A DNA stretch of 64,000 nt, from the NCBI GenBank assembly GCA_009823505.1, contig VZQC01005904.1, forward strand, positions 292,044 through 356,043, read 5' to 3'. Position 1 is the first letter of the stretch. Every line of letters begins with the position of its first letter. The position numbers and the translations under genes are program-made. Below, in pieces: positions 22,791 through 33,009 of the stretch. Source of the DNA: Rhizomys pruinosus (Eukaryota; Chordata; Mammalia; Rodentia; Spalacidae). The notes under the pieces were generated by a model, which was not told where the DNA came from, did no database searches, and was given only the letters and a program-made list of their open reading frames with translations.

Positions 22791-22849
22791 AGAATACATT
22801 TTATTTTATATTTTATTCTACAAATAAAACTCCAGTGCAATATATAGGC

Positions 22850-24050
22850 ATACATAGATTAATTTGTACGGAATTGACCATAGAAATATTAAGTCTTTTA
22901 ACCCATGAATATTTATTTGACTATATTAATTTCTCAATAACAATCCTATAGTTTTCAATTAAATTAGGCTTTATTTCTTTGCATTTTTGATGCTATTAGG
23001 ATTATTTGATTTTTTTAACGTTCCAATTATTTGTCACTCATCTACATCTATCTGTTCTCTCCTTAAGTTGATTATCAACGCCCTGCAGAGTGGTTGATGC
23101 TTGAAGTCTGAGGATTCATCCTGCACAGCAGAGATTTTTTTCAGTTTACTTTTTTTCCTATTGTTCAGATTTGGTGATTACTGTTCTTTCTCCAATTTCG
23201 CTGACTCTGTCTTTTCTGTCATGTCCTTTCTGCCAGTGAGCAGAGTCCAGAAATATCTTTTACTCTATTTTTAATTTAAATATCTTTTTCTCTATTTTTC
23301 AGTTCTATAATTTGCATTTGGTCCTTTTTTAAACTCCTATTTCTTCTTTGACTTTTGTCTATTCGTTCATTTGAGGAGAATCTGTGTTTTATGATGGCTT
23401 TGGGAAATCCTTCTGAGATAATTCCACCGCAGACCCATCTTTGTGTTAGCGTCAGTACATCATTGATTCTCTATTTTCCTGATTCTGGGCTGGAGAAATG
23501 GCTGCGCAGTTAAGAGCACATAGTGCTCTTCCAGAGGGCCAGGTTTTTTCCCAGCACTCGCGGCTACCTATAAATCCAGTTCCAGTGGTATCCTATGCCT
23601 CTGGTCTCTGTGGGCACCTGCACCCACATGCATATACCTACATATCAAAACATTGTTTTCATCTTTACAAGTATGTTTGTGGTTCTTGGTATGCTGTGCA
23701 TTCCTTCATTGTATCAGGATATCCTGCCTTTTATGCTAAAAGACTCCAGTCTTACTTAATTTGCTCTTAATCAGGCTCTCATTGTGTTCAGATCTAACAT
23801 AGACGTCTTGGCCCAGGTTATTAGGCTCTGAGCCCAATGACATCCTAACTTCAGGGCCTTTGCCACACAATCCCACACTACTGAGGCTGCCCCAGATCCT
23901 TCCTGGAGCTGTGCGGTGGGGGTGGGGGGGTCCTTCAGTCTGGCCTTCCCGATACCCAGGCGAAAAGGTTATTCTCAGCCCTTGTGCTGCTCTGACAACA
24001 CTGCTGGTTAAGGTGTGGCTGCCTGTGTTAGTTCCATCTGGTCTCCTGTG
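22850..24050 (-). mobile_element. Ancient L1-like remnant, minus strand
   Basis: T-rich sequence whose segments 'ttctataatttgcatttggt', 'ttttatgatggctttgggaa', 'gagataattccacc' and 'ggttcttggtatgctgtgca' follow the order seen in antisense old mammalian L1 elements. A B2 interrupts it at 23487. I assign it from memory of the family and it is weakly supported. Confidence 0.45.
23487..23648 (+). mobile_element. B2/B3 SINE, sense, diverged
   Basis: 'gggctggagaaatggctgcg' head, 'taaatccagttccagtggta' body and 'ctacatatc' end, with a truncated tail. Confidence 0.85.
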
Positions 24051-24351
24051 TGTCTGTTAATAAGGAAGGAGGAGATTCTTGGGCTTACCATGAACGAAGC
24101 TCTGTTGGCTGGTTGGCTTTGGGAAATGCCAAGCCTGGGTGGGGGTGGGTAGAAGACACCCTGCTACCATGCTGCACCTCTAATCCTAGGCTCCCTAACT
24201 ACTCCCCCTTCATTTCTTCTGGGCTTGCTTGTTACATGCTTCCAGTTTACATTCACCCTTACCTGGGAGAAAAGAGAGACAAATAGACCTGCACTAGTTT
24301 GTCTGAACCAAAAGTTCTTCCACAAAGGATTGGTTTTATTTGTTTTCTTTT

Positions 24352-24389
24352 TAATTTAATTATATTTATTATCGGTGTGTGTGTGTGTG

Positions 24390-24434
<45 letters not shown>

Positions 24435-24560
24435 ACACATTCTGGAGGTCAGACTTTCAGAACACAGTTGTTTTCTTCCACTGTAGAATCCAGGACTTGA
24501 ACTCAGGTCATCAGGTTTGCTTGGCAAACTCTTTTACCCACTGAGCCATCTCACCAGCCC
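24352..24560 (-). mobile_element. B2/B3 SINE, minus strand, with (TG)n
   Basis: A TG run (24375-24435), then 'ggaggtcagactttcagaac', 'cttgaactcaggtcatcagg' and 'ccactgagccatctcaccag', the reversed B3 pattern. Confidence 0.85.
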
Positions 24561-25486
24561 ATCACAAAGTATTTTAGGTAAAGGGATTTAGAAAAATATC
24601 AATCTTGAATACAATTTATTGCCTTAATTAAACTGGGCTATAAAAAGGACTGGGTAGTGTCTTAGATTGCCCCTCGGCATCTCTCCATGGACAACTCCAA
24701 CACAGGACGGATCCTTTCTATAATACAGGCAGACGGGAGGATTCTCTAATCCAGGGCCTCCCGGTTGAAGTCTGAGCTGGAATGTCAAAACTTTATGGAC
24801 CCATAAGAGAGCTAAGGAAAGCAACATGACTGGCAGTTTGGATTTCTATGACTGGGATATCAAAGGACTATGTGTGAACAGCCAGTAAACTTGACAGAAA
24901 GAACACAGATGGAGAAGAGAGGAAACCAGGCACGAGAACTTCATAAACATACGCACATACATACAGCAGCCCAGAAAAGACGGCAGGAACCTATATCCAA
25001 AACAGGAAACACAGGAAATACCAACTGAGAAACTGCCTACTTGGCACCTGCAAGCCGTGAGCCTGGCCGAGTCCTATTTTAAGTCAGTGACGCACGGCCA
25101 GCCTTTCCTTTTCTGCACCTGAAAGAATGACTTCAATCCCAACTGAGTCCCTGTCAGAAGTGATGAAGTTATTATTAGACCTGTGCACGTAGCTTTTGCT
25201 TCGTCCTAATCATTTGCTTCTTCGAGGAAACAGCTGCTCTAATGAGCAGCCCACCTGGGTTCCCGCCAAAGGGACCCTGGCTTCCCAGGCAACTGGGAGT
25301 CAGTGACCAGCAGGCCAAGAACAGCTCTTGGCTCCGTCCACCCACCTGTGACAGATTCACAAACACACCCTCTCATACCTGATTGTGTCACCTGTGGAAC
25401 TGGTTCCTAAGCCAAGTGATTCCTCCCTCACTAGCTGACTTTCTCTGGAAAGCAGAGCAGAGCCAGAGTGTGAGCTGGACTCTTTT
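24561..25486. other. Unique sequence, no gene recognised
   Basis: Two minus-strand open frames of 63-67 codons only. I can name no repeat. Confidence 0.45.
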
Positions 25487-25880
25487 AGTTGTTGTTTTTT
25501 AAGACAGGACCTCGCTATATGTAGTCTGAGCTGGCCTAGAACTCTTTATAAGATCAATTCGGGGCCTGGAGAGATGGCCTAGTGGTTAAGAGCGCCGACT
25601 CCTCTTACAGAGGACCCGGGTTCGATCCCCAGCACCCACGCAGCGGCCGAGAACTGTCTTTAACTCCAGTTTCAGGGGAATCTGACGCCCTCTTCTGACC
25701 TCCTCGGCATTGCACAACAAGGGTGCACAAACCTACCTGCAGACAGTACATTTATACACATAAAGAGTAAATAAAAAATTTAAATAAATGAAAAAAGACC
25801 AATTCCAATTTGGCCTGGAACTCACAGAGATGCACCTGCCTCTGCTTCCTGAGTGCTGGGATTAAAGGTGTGCACTAGAT
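25487..25880 (-). mobile_element. B1 SINE, minus strand, split by a B2 insertion
   Basis: The two B1 pieces, 25487-25560 (gttttttaagacaggacctc...) and 25796-25880 (ggcctggaactcacagagat...gattaaaggtgtgcac), are halves of one antisense B1. Confidence 0.85.
25561..25795 (+). mobile_element. B2 SINE inserted in a B1
   Basis: Young sense B2 flanked by AGATCAATTC (25551-25560) and AGACCAATTC (25796-25805), a duplication of the host B1 with one mismatch. It lacks the 17-bp internal duplication. Confidence 0.9.
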
Positions 25881-25949
25881 TCTTGTGCTCCATAAACTGT
25901 GTGTTTGGGCCCATTGCTTCTCTGAGCCTTCTTCTGCCAATCTCCATGT

Positions 25950-26660
25950 GGTGGATTCCCCTTATCCATAAGAGGTATATTCTAAGACATCCAGTGGATG
26001 CCTGAAGCCATGGATAGTAAGAAATCCTGTATATATCAGGTTTTTACCCTACATAACAAGTATGATGAAGTTGAATTTATAAATGAGGCAAAGTAAGAGT
26101 GTAACAATAACAATCAGCAATAAAATCGTTGTAACAGTACATTGTAACAAAACACCATCATCACTATTCTTGTGCTTTGGGGCCATTATTGAATAAAATA
26201 GATGTCATTTGAAAACAAACATTTCGATATTATGACAATTGATCTAATAGTTACTAAATGACCAAGAGGCACATAGCATATACAATGTGGATACACTGAA
26301 CAAAAGGATGATTCACGTCACTGCAGGGAGAGGCGGGATAGTGAGGCAGGCCGTGATGGTACTTAGAGCAGGGCACGATTTAAAATTTATGAACTGTGAG
26401 CCGGGCGTGGTGGCGCACGCCTTTGATCCTAGCACTTGGGAGGCAGAGGCAGGCGAATCTTTGTGAGTTCAAGGCCAGTCTGGTCTACAGAGTGAATATC
26501 AGGACAGCTGAGGCTACAGGGAGACTCTGTCTCGAAAAGATAAAAAAAAAGATTTATGAATTATTTCTGGAATTTTCCATTTAAAATTTTTTACCACAAT
26601 GGAGCATGAGTAACTGAAATCCTGGGAAAGGAAATCATAGATAAGGAGGGAGTACTGTAA
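25950..26660 (+). mobile_element. Tigger-like (TcMar) DNA transposon fossil
   Basis: The left end has 'ccccttatccataagaggta' and 'ccagtggatgcctgaagcca', landmarks of a Tigger-type non-autonomous element. The right end, read in reverse, gives 'tactccctccttatctatga', so the termini are imperfect inverted repeats. The interior is AT-rich with 'aagttgaatttataaatgag'. A B1 is inserted at 26394. It has no intact transposase and is ancient. Confidence 0.65.
26394..26551 (+). mobile_element. B1 SINE inside the Tigger fossil
   Basis: Near-consensus B1 (gccgggcgtggtggcgcacg...ctgtctcgaaaagataaaaa). The host duplication ATTTATGAA lies at 26385-26393 and 26552-26560. Confidence 0.9.
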
Positions 26661-26879
26661 ATGAGCCTGGCTAGTGTTCATGTGTATGAAATGAAAGTAA
26701 GCTCTTCGTGGAGCCAACAGTAGATGCTACTCAATAAATTCTAGCCATTATTATTATTTTAAGTATTGTTATTATTATGCTCAAAGTACTCAGAGCACTT
26801 TATGTATAGTGTTTCATATGATTTCTTTTTAAAAGGGTTTCACATATTTAGCTCAGTCTTCACTACCGTTTCTGAGGTG

Positions 26880-27218
26880 TATACACATGTGCATTGTATA
26901 TGTGTACATGTGTGTATCTCATGCAGTGTGTGTGCTTGTATGTAGAGACCAGAGCTCGACATTGGGTAACTTCTGCCATTGGTTTCCACCTCATTTTTTT
27001 TTCCTTTGAATCAGGGTCTGTCACTGAACAGTGTGCTCACCCATTGGCTAGATTAGCTGGCCAATAAGCTCTGGAGATCTGCCTCTCTACCCTCCAGGGC
27101 TAGAGTAACAGACACTCATGACTCTGCCTGGCTTTTTATACAGGTGCCCTTGATCCAAACTCGGTCTTCATGCTTGTGTGCCTAGTCTTTCATCAATGGA
27201 GCCATCCCTTTGGCCCCA
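26880..27218 (-). mobile_element. B4-type composite SINE, minus strand
   Basis: A TG-rich part (26880-26945), a reversed B1-like body with 'gaatcagggtctgtcactga' and a reversed head ending in 'ggagccatccctttggcccc'. Diverged. Confidence 0.65.
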
Positions 27219-27232
27219 GCAGTAGTATTTTT

Positions 27233-27462
27233 TTTATTATTTCTGTATGTGTATGAATGTACTGTCTGCATGCAATTTTGTGCACCCATGTTGTGCAATG
27301 CCTCGGAGGTCAGAAGAGGGCGTCGGATTCCCCTGGAACTGGAGTTCTCCTGGAATTGGAGTTTCAGACGGTTCTCGGCCGCCATGTGGGTGCTGGGGAT
27401 CGAACCCAGGTCCTCTGTAAGAGCAGTCTGCGCTCTTAACCACTAGGCCATCTCTCCAGCCC
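27233..27462 (-). mobile_element. B2 SINE, minus strand, 17-bp-duplication subfamily
   Basis: Near-consensus copy. The tandem motif is seen in reverse as 'ggaactggagttctcctgga' continuing into 'attggagttt'. An 8-bp duplication, GTATTTTT, lies at 27225-27232 and 27463-27470. The body is very close to those at 597 and 37303. Confidence 0.9.
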
Positions 27463-27534
27463 GTATTTTTAACTTTAACAGTTGGCCACATAATAAATGA
27501 GAGAGGTACAATTTTTATCTCTGTTCCGTGTTGA

Positions 27535-27862
27535 GAATATGTCTCGGTAGATAAAGAATTTGCCACGTAAGCACTAGGACCTGAGTTGGAATCCTCAGAA
27601 AATGGAGTTAGGCGTGGTAGAGCACGTCTGTAATCCCAGTAATCCTGCAGTTAGATGGGAGGCAGAAACAGAAGAATCCCCAGAGGCTCACAATTCAGCT
27701 TCAGCAAAGAACAAAGAGACAAAGCTATCTCAAACCAGGTGGAAGGTGAGACCCCCCCAAACCCAAGCCTGTCCTCTGCTTCCTACAGGAGTGCCATGGC
27801 ATGCAGGCATCTATATGCATACACATGTGTGCACATTTGCACAAACGCAAATAAATAAATAA
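27535..27862 (+). mobile_element. B4-type composite SINE, sense
   Basis: A tRNA-like head (tcggtagataaagaatttgc), a B1-like body (gttaggcgtggtagagcacg...gggaggcagaaacagaag) and a tail 'gcaaataaataaataaaact'. Confidence 0.65.
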
Positions 27863-28429
27863 AACTGAAAAATAAAAATCCAGGTTGTGAAGACTACATT
27901 CTTGTACAAGGAGCATTGTTCGGATTAGAGGTTCATTTGGACTTAATGCAGCTGGGAAGGATAAGCTACGGTCCTGGTTTTATGAATGAAGTGAGGGTCA
28001 GAACAGTTGAGTTGACAAGTCATATGCCTGCTGATGGTTCAGGTCAACAGTGGCAACGTAACAGATAACACAATGTCCCTCATCGCGGCAGCAGCTGCCG
28101 TAGTAACTACAGCTGTGAAAGGTTTTCCACACATAAGCTATCATTTAATACATAAAACTACAAGCCTCTGGGTTTTATTGTAAACACTGTTTATGTGATG
28201 GGACTGAGCTTCAGAGAGATCCAGGGAGGGGCCGTGTAGGCACACAGCTGGGCTGTGGATGTCACTTGGCCTTCTGCACCTGAGCTATTCCTTGGTCCCT
28301 GAGCTCTGTTCCACCGTAGCACTTAAGTAAAATCCTTAGGAAAAATGGAAAGTATCTGTCTCCTTGGCATAGATGGAGGAAGGAGACTAACTTGTCCTGC
28401 TAAGGGTCCTTGGGATTTTTCCTGTGAAC
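27863..28429. other. Unique sequence with two MIR-like fragments
   Basis: MIR-like reverse cores occur near 27970-28070 (gaagtgagggtcagaacagt) and 28150-28275 (gggactgagcttcagagaga...gcacacagctgggctgtgga). I see no gene. Confidence 0.5.
28150..28275 (-). mobile_element. MIR SINE fragment, minus strand
   Basis: 'gactgagcttcagagagatc' and 'aggcacacagctgggctgtg' match the reverse MIR core. Confidence 0.55.
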
Positions 28430-29109
28430 AACCATATTGCCTGTAATTTTTATTTCTTCTTCCCCAATTAGCATGATTTTTATTGCCTTTTCCTGTCTCA
28501 ATGCATTGGTTAGAACTTCAGGCACTGTACTGTATAAGGAAGATGAAAATGAATACCCTGATCTTGTTCTAGATCATACAATGTATTCAGTTTTTCCTCG
28601 TTAAATATATAGTATTACATACTATATATTTTGGGAGTTTTTTTGGTATGGTTTGGGAATTTTTTTGGTAAGATGGAAGAAGCTATCCTCTCTTCCTGAT
28701 GGTTGTTTGTTTTTCTTATTAGCAGATGTAGGATTTTGTTAGATGGCTTTACTATGCCAATTAATATGAACATACAGATTTTCTTCTTTAGCCAGTTGAT
28801 TATATATAAAGTGGATTATTTTGATTGGTGTTCAAGTACTGAATCAGCCTTGCATATCTGGCAAGCATTCCTCCCTCTCAGCCGTGGTGCTTTAGTCTTG
28901 TTACTCATTGTTGGATTTGGTTAATTAAATTTGGGCTGATGGTTTTCACGCCTTGATTTAAAGAAGATACGATCTTTAGTTTTCTTTTATGTGGAATGAC
29001 TTTAGCTAGTTTGGGTGCCAGAATAATGCAGCCTCAGAAAAAGAACAGAGCAGTGGTTTTCCCTGATGTCTCAAAAAGTATGGATAGAATTGTAACATTA
29101 ATTCTTCTT
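28430..29109 (-). mobile_element. Ancient L1 ORF2 (RT region), minus strand, segment 1
   Basis: Antisense L1 landmarks in order: 'aatgcattggttagaacttc', 'ccctgatcttgttct', 'tgtaggattttgttagatgg', 'gaatcagccttgcatatctg' and 'gccagaataatgcagcctca'. It continues in order in segments to the right, each separated by younger insertions. Confidence 0.7.
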
Positions 29110-29277
29110 TATTTTATTTTAAGTGTGAGTATATGCCCATGTGTGGGTACCCACAGAGGCCAGAGAGGGTGTCAGATTCCCCAGAGCTGGGCTCAGAAAT
29201 GACTGTGAGCTGTTCCGCATGGGTGCTGAGCATCAAATTCAGACAGCAAATGCTCTTAACTGCTGAGCCACCTCAGC
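29110..29277 (-). mobile_element. Old B2/B3 SINE, minus strand, host of a younger B2
   Basis: 'ccagagagggtgtcagattc' and 'ctcttaactgctgagccacc' in reverse orientation. The next B2 is inserted at its tRNA-head end. Confidence 0.8.
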
Positions 29278-29291
29278 CCATTACTTCTTTT

Positions 29292-29505
29292 TTTTTAATC
29301 TTATTTATTTTTTATGTGATGAATGTACTGTCTGCATGTAGGTTGGTGCATCCGTTCTTGCGCCAAGGTCAGAAGAGGGTGTCGGATTCCCCTGGAACTG
29401 GAGTTACAGACGGTTCTCAGCTGCCATGTGGGTGCTGGGGATCAAACCTGGGTCCTCTGCAAGAGCAGTCGGTGCTCTTAACCACTAGGCCATCTCTCCA
29501 GGCCC
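29292..29505 (-). mobile_element. B2 SINE with 18-bp target-site duplication, inserted next to an older B2
   Basis: Near-consensus minus-strand B2 lacking the 17-bp internal duplication. The direct repeat CAGCCCATTACTTCTTTT lies at 29274-29291 and 29506-29523. Confidence 0.95.
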
Positions 29506-29523
29506 CAGCCCATTACTTCTTTT

Positions 29524-30265
29524 GATATCCAATGAAACTACCTGAACCTGAATGTTTCATGTGAGGCAGCATTTTAATTACAATCTTGGTGTCTTTAGTA
29601 GTTTTAGAACTCTTCAAATTGTCTGTTTTTGCTTGGCTGAATTTTTTAGTAGTTTGTGATTTTTGAGGAATTAAAGCATGTCTCCTACTCAGTTGAATTT
29701 ATGTGCATATAGTTGCTTGTGATTTTGTACTCTTTTGCTATCTTTTTAAGCAGCTACAGGAGCTGTTCTGCTTTCCACTGCTTCAATCATAGTACTGGCA
29801 ACCTCTGTTGTCTCTTTTTAATTTTTTTACATCATATTAGAAGTTATTAACTTGACCAATTTTGAAGAAAAACCTTTCTATTTCAATTATTCCTATTGTC
29901 TTCCAGCTTTCAAGCTCATTTGTCTCCTTTTTAATTAAAAAGATTAATGTGGCACACACCTTTGGTCTCAGTACTCGGGAGGCAGAGGCAGTCAATTTCC
30001 GTGAGATGGAGGCCAGCCTGGTCTGCATAGTGACCACCAGCCCAGCTGGAGCAACAGGGAGACCCTGTCTCAAAAAGACAAAAACAAAAGTTAACTGATA
30101 CATAAAAATATGTATAATTTTATATATATATAAAATTATGTATACATTGTGGTCATGTTCGAGCCAGGTCAAACATATTTAACTCTTCAGACTTTCATGA
30201 TTTATATTGAAAATATTGAAATTCCTTTCTTCTACATTTTTGAGATATGTAGTGTATGTAAACTT
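29524..30265 (-). mobile_element. Ancient L1 ORF2, minus strand, segment 2
   Basis: Continues segment 1: 'gatatccaatgaaactacct' (equivalent of 'gaattcagcagtgaatccat'), 'gtgcatatagttgcttgtga', 'gttctgctttccactgcttc'. A B1 interrupts it at 29943. Confidence 0.6.
29943..30085 (+). mobile_element. B1 SINE, sense
   Basis: 'aatgtggcacacacctttgg' through 'gagaccctgtctcaaaaaga'. Moderately diverged, with a short A-rich tail. Confidence 0.9.
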
Positions 30266-30603
30266 TCTGTTACTATAACAAACACCCGAAATAATGAATT
30301 ATTGGAAGAAAAGGTTTACTTTGGCTCATGATAGCAAAGGTTTCAGTGCATATCAGGGCACAGTATCTCATGGTTGAAGCAAGTGGTGGTAAAGACCCCT
30401 TTATTTCATGGACAGAATCGATAGGGATGAAGAGCAGGAACCGTTGTTTCAGGATCCCTTTTAAGGGTCCCTCCATCCAGCAAGGCAACTTTCTCCCATG
30501 TATTACCTCCTAAGGTTTCCACCACCTCACAGAAGCACAAAGTGGGAACTGAGCCTTTAATATGTGGGCCTTTGGATGACACTCAAGACCCAAATATCAT
30601 ACA
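30266..30603 (-). mobile_element. MaLR LTR, minus strand
   Basis: The plus strand starts 'tgttactataacaaacaccc' and contains 'cacctcacagaagcacaaag', 'aatatgtgggcctttggatg' and 'acccaaatatcatac'. Its reverse complement has the typical ERVL-MaLR LTR start (TG...GATATTTGGGTCTTGAGTGT). It is a non-coding solo LTR inside the older L1. Confidence 0.7.
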
Positions 30604-30875
30604 GTATATGATTATAAGACGTTTCCTGCTGTGCACGACCAGAGCACACTTATTGATATCTGTTCCTATTTCTTCTCTTTTCCACTTGCTTTATTTTGCT
30701 TGTCTGCTTCTGTATTCTAGAAACTTTTCTCTAAAGCAATCACTTATTCACACTCATTTCCCCCTTGGCACTGTTTCAGCTGTACCTCACAAACGTTGAA
30801 AGTGCTATGATTTCTCTTTCCTGTACTTCAGTGCACTTGTAAATGTTCCTTGATATTGCCACTCTGACACATGGA

Positions 30876-30926
<51 letters not shown>

Positions 30927-31040
30927 TTGAAGTGTGTTTATTTCCCAAGTATATGGAGATTTCCCTGTTGACTTCCTGATTTGCTTCCTATTTTGATTCC
31001 ATATTCTGTAAACTTTTTAGTGGTTTTTTTTTTTTGCATG
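30604..31040 (-). mobile_element. Ancient L1 ORF2, minus strand, segment 3, with (ATCT)n
   Basis: 'gtattctagaaacttttctc', 'aagcaatcacttattcacac' and 'tttcagctgtacctcacaaa' match the next antisense L1 landmarks (conversion to 'tttcactgtatcccacaa'). A tetranucleotide run lies at 30875-30926. Confidence 0.55.
30875..30926. repeat. (ATCT)n microsatellite
   Basis: Thirteen perfect ATCT/CTAT units. Confidence 0.95.
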
Positions 31041-31044
31041 GCTA

Positions 31045-31337
31045 TGTGGGGGCTTATGTGTGCATGCATATTCACGTGTGTTGGAGTATGTATGTGTACA
31101 CCTGCACACATACATGTGTGGAGGCCAGAAGTTGATGTCGGGTGTCTTCTTTGATCAGTTATCACTTTATTTACTGAGGCAAGGTATATTTCTGAACCCG
31201 AGCTCCTTCGTTCAGTTCCTCTAGCCAACCAGCTTGCTCCTGGATCTCCTGTCTTCTCCTCCCCTGCACTGGGATTCCAGGTGGGCCACCATGTGCTGCG
31301 TGGCAAGTGCTTTATGGCTGAGCAGTCTCCCCAGCCC
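31045..31337 (-). mobile_element. B4-type composite SINE, minus strand
   Basis: A TG-rich stretch, 'ggaggccagaagttgatgtc', a reversed B1-like middle (cactgggattccaggtgggc) and a reversed head ending 'gctgagcagtctccccagcc'. It is inserted in the ancient L1. Confidence 0.65.
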
Positions 31338-31430
31338 TGTTAATGTTTTATCACCCAAATGTATCCCACTTTGGTGGCTATTTCATGGACCTTTCAAGAC
31401 TATGTATTCTGTGCTCAGCCATAAATGGGA
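31338..31430 (-). mobile_element. Ancient L1 ORF2, minus strand, segment 4
   Basis: 'gttttatcacccaaatgtat', 'catggacctttcaagactat' and 'gtattctgtgctcagccata' match the antisense L1 'ttttatggcccagcatatgg ... aaaagaatgtgtattctgct' stretch. Confidence 0.6.
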
Positions 31431-31697
31431 TGGACATCTACATCACACCCCTCCCCTACAGGCTCAGGGACCATGGCAGATGAATGGGGTGGGAAGATCT
31501 TAAGAGCCAGAAGTGAGAGAGGAGTGGAGCAAAGCTGCCTCTGGACACAGCAGGATCACCTCACCCATGAATTCATAGCAGCTGTGGATGCCTGCCCAGG
31601 ACCTTTACAAGGTCAAGCCAGGCAACACTCTAGCATGCCCCCATCCCCAGCTGAACAGCTGTTGACAGTTGATGTTTTCTGGGGAAGGGATAGTCAG

Positions 31698-31698
<1 letters not shown>

Positions 31699-31775
<77 letters not shown>

Positions 31776-31833
31776 CTTTCTTTCTTCCTTCCTTCCTTCC
31801 TTCCTTCCTTCCTTCCTTCCTTCCTTCCTTCCT

Positions 31834-31865
<32 letters not shown>

Positions 31866-31867
31866 TC
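31699..31867. repeat. (TTTC)n-(TTCC)n-(TTTC)n microsatellite
   Basis: About 169 bp of pure pyrimidine in three blocks; the TTCC block is about 31786-31834. It abuts the poly(A)-tail end of an antisense B1, so it probably grew from that tail. Open frames across it are artefacts. Confidence 0.95.
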
Positions 31868-32008
31868 ATCTTTTTGAGACGGTCTCCTTGCAGCCGCAAC
31901 TGGCCTGGAACTCACTATATACACCAGGCTGGCCTTGAATTCACAGAGATCTGCCTGCCCCTGCCTCCTGAGTGCTGGGATTAAAGGTATGCACTACCAC
32001 ACCCGGAA
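31868..32008 (-). mobile_element. B1 SINE, minus strand
   Basis: 'atctttttgagacggtctcc' through 'ccaccacacccgg'-like end. It lies inside the Lx 3' UTR. Confidence 0.9.
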
Positions 32009-32256
32009 GAATCAGTTTTCTTTAAGGATGGGGCCCCTGGTAGGTTGGCCATGCTCCAGTGGATTTCTCCACCCTTGGTGAGTATTTGGGCAGTACACAT
32101 TGGACTCAGTGAGTAAGAATTATTATTATTTTAAAAAGAACACAAAGATGGGAGGTGGTGGACCTAGAAGAGGTTAAGGGGAGGAATAAGGGGCTGAATA
32201 TGCTTGAAATATATTTTATGCATGTATGAAATTCTCAAAGAATTAATAAAAAGGAT

Positions 32257-32770
32257 TGTGTATTTCTCAAAAAGATGGCATTTTGCTGCTGTTGAACAGA
32301 TTATGACAAGAGGGTTGATTACATCCTGTGAGTTGGTGGTGGTATTGAGCTGTATGACTTTATAGACAATCTCTCTAGGTCTTGGAAGCTCTGAGTGCAG
32401 GAACAAAGGATATTGATGCCCCAACCACAACTGTGGATTTGTGCATTTCTTAATTCAGTTTAGATTTGCTTCATACCAGAAATGCTCTAGTGTTTGATTC
32501 TTGAGAAAGCTGAGTCTTCTCAGTAGACTGATTCTTTGTCATTTTATAAGTTCCCACTTTGCCTGATAGATCAGACTGTCTACAAGGACCTTGGGGCTCA
32601 CTATGGTAACTTTCTTTGCTCTGTAGTCTGTTTTGATAATACACCTATTTGTGGTTTTATTAAATTAATATTTGCATATACATCCTTTTCTGTTCTTTTG
32701 CTGTCAGTCTACATAATTCATGGAATTTGAAGTGAGTTTCTTGGAAAGGGTATATAATTGAGTCACTTAA
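32257..32770 (-). mobile_element. Ancient L1 ORF2, minus strand, segment 5
   Basis: From about 32440: 'gatagatcagactgtctaca', 'tttgcatatacatccttttc', 'tttgaagtgagtttcttgga' and 'gggtatataattgagtcact'. The last two match the antisense L1 'gaagtgggtttcttgtagac...tagttgggtcttg'. The part 32257-32440 is unassigned. Confidence 0.6.
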
Positions 32771-32990
32771 GTGTTTTATTTTTATTTTATGCATATGAGT
32801 ATTTTGCCTGCATGTATATAAGCACACTACATGCATCCCTGGGTGTTCCTAGAGGCCAGAAAAGGGTGTTGGATCTCCTAGAACTGGAATTAAGGACAGA
32901 TGTTAGCCACCATGTGGGTTCTAGGAACAGAACCTGGGTCATCTGGACGAGCAGTGAGTGCTCTTAACTGTTGAACCATCTCTCCAGCCC
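32771..32990 (-). mobile_element. B2/B3 SINE, minus strand
   Basis: 'ttgcctgcatgtatataagc', 'gaggccagaaaagggtgttg' and 'aaccatctctccagccc'. Diverged. Confidence 0.85.
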
Positions 32991-33009
32991 AAGCCACATT
33001 TTACAATTT

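Larger units (their letters stand above)
31440..32256 (+). mobile_element. Lx-type rodent L1 3' UTR, sense, split by a B1
   Basis: 'taagagccagaagtgagaga', 'gaattcatagcagctgtgga', 'aggtcaagccaggcaacact', 'cccctggtaggttggccatg', 'cacattggactcagtgagta' and the terminal 'gaaattctcaaagaattaat' follow the rodent Lx L1 3' UTR in order and end in AATAAAAA. A B1 with a giant T-rich tail is inserted at about 31692-32010. Confidence 0.75.

Noticed and set aside
31425..31938. Open frames of 76-150 codons rich in FLS or KER repeats
   Set aside because: They are translations of the (TTTC)n/(TTCC)n microsatellite in several frames.
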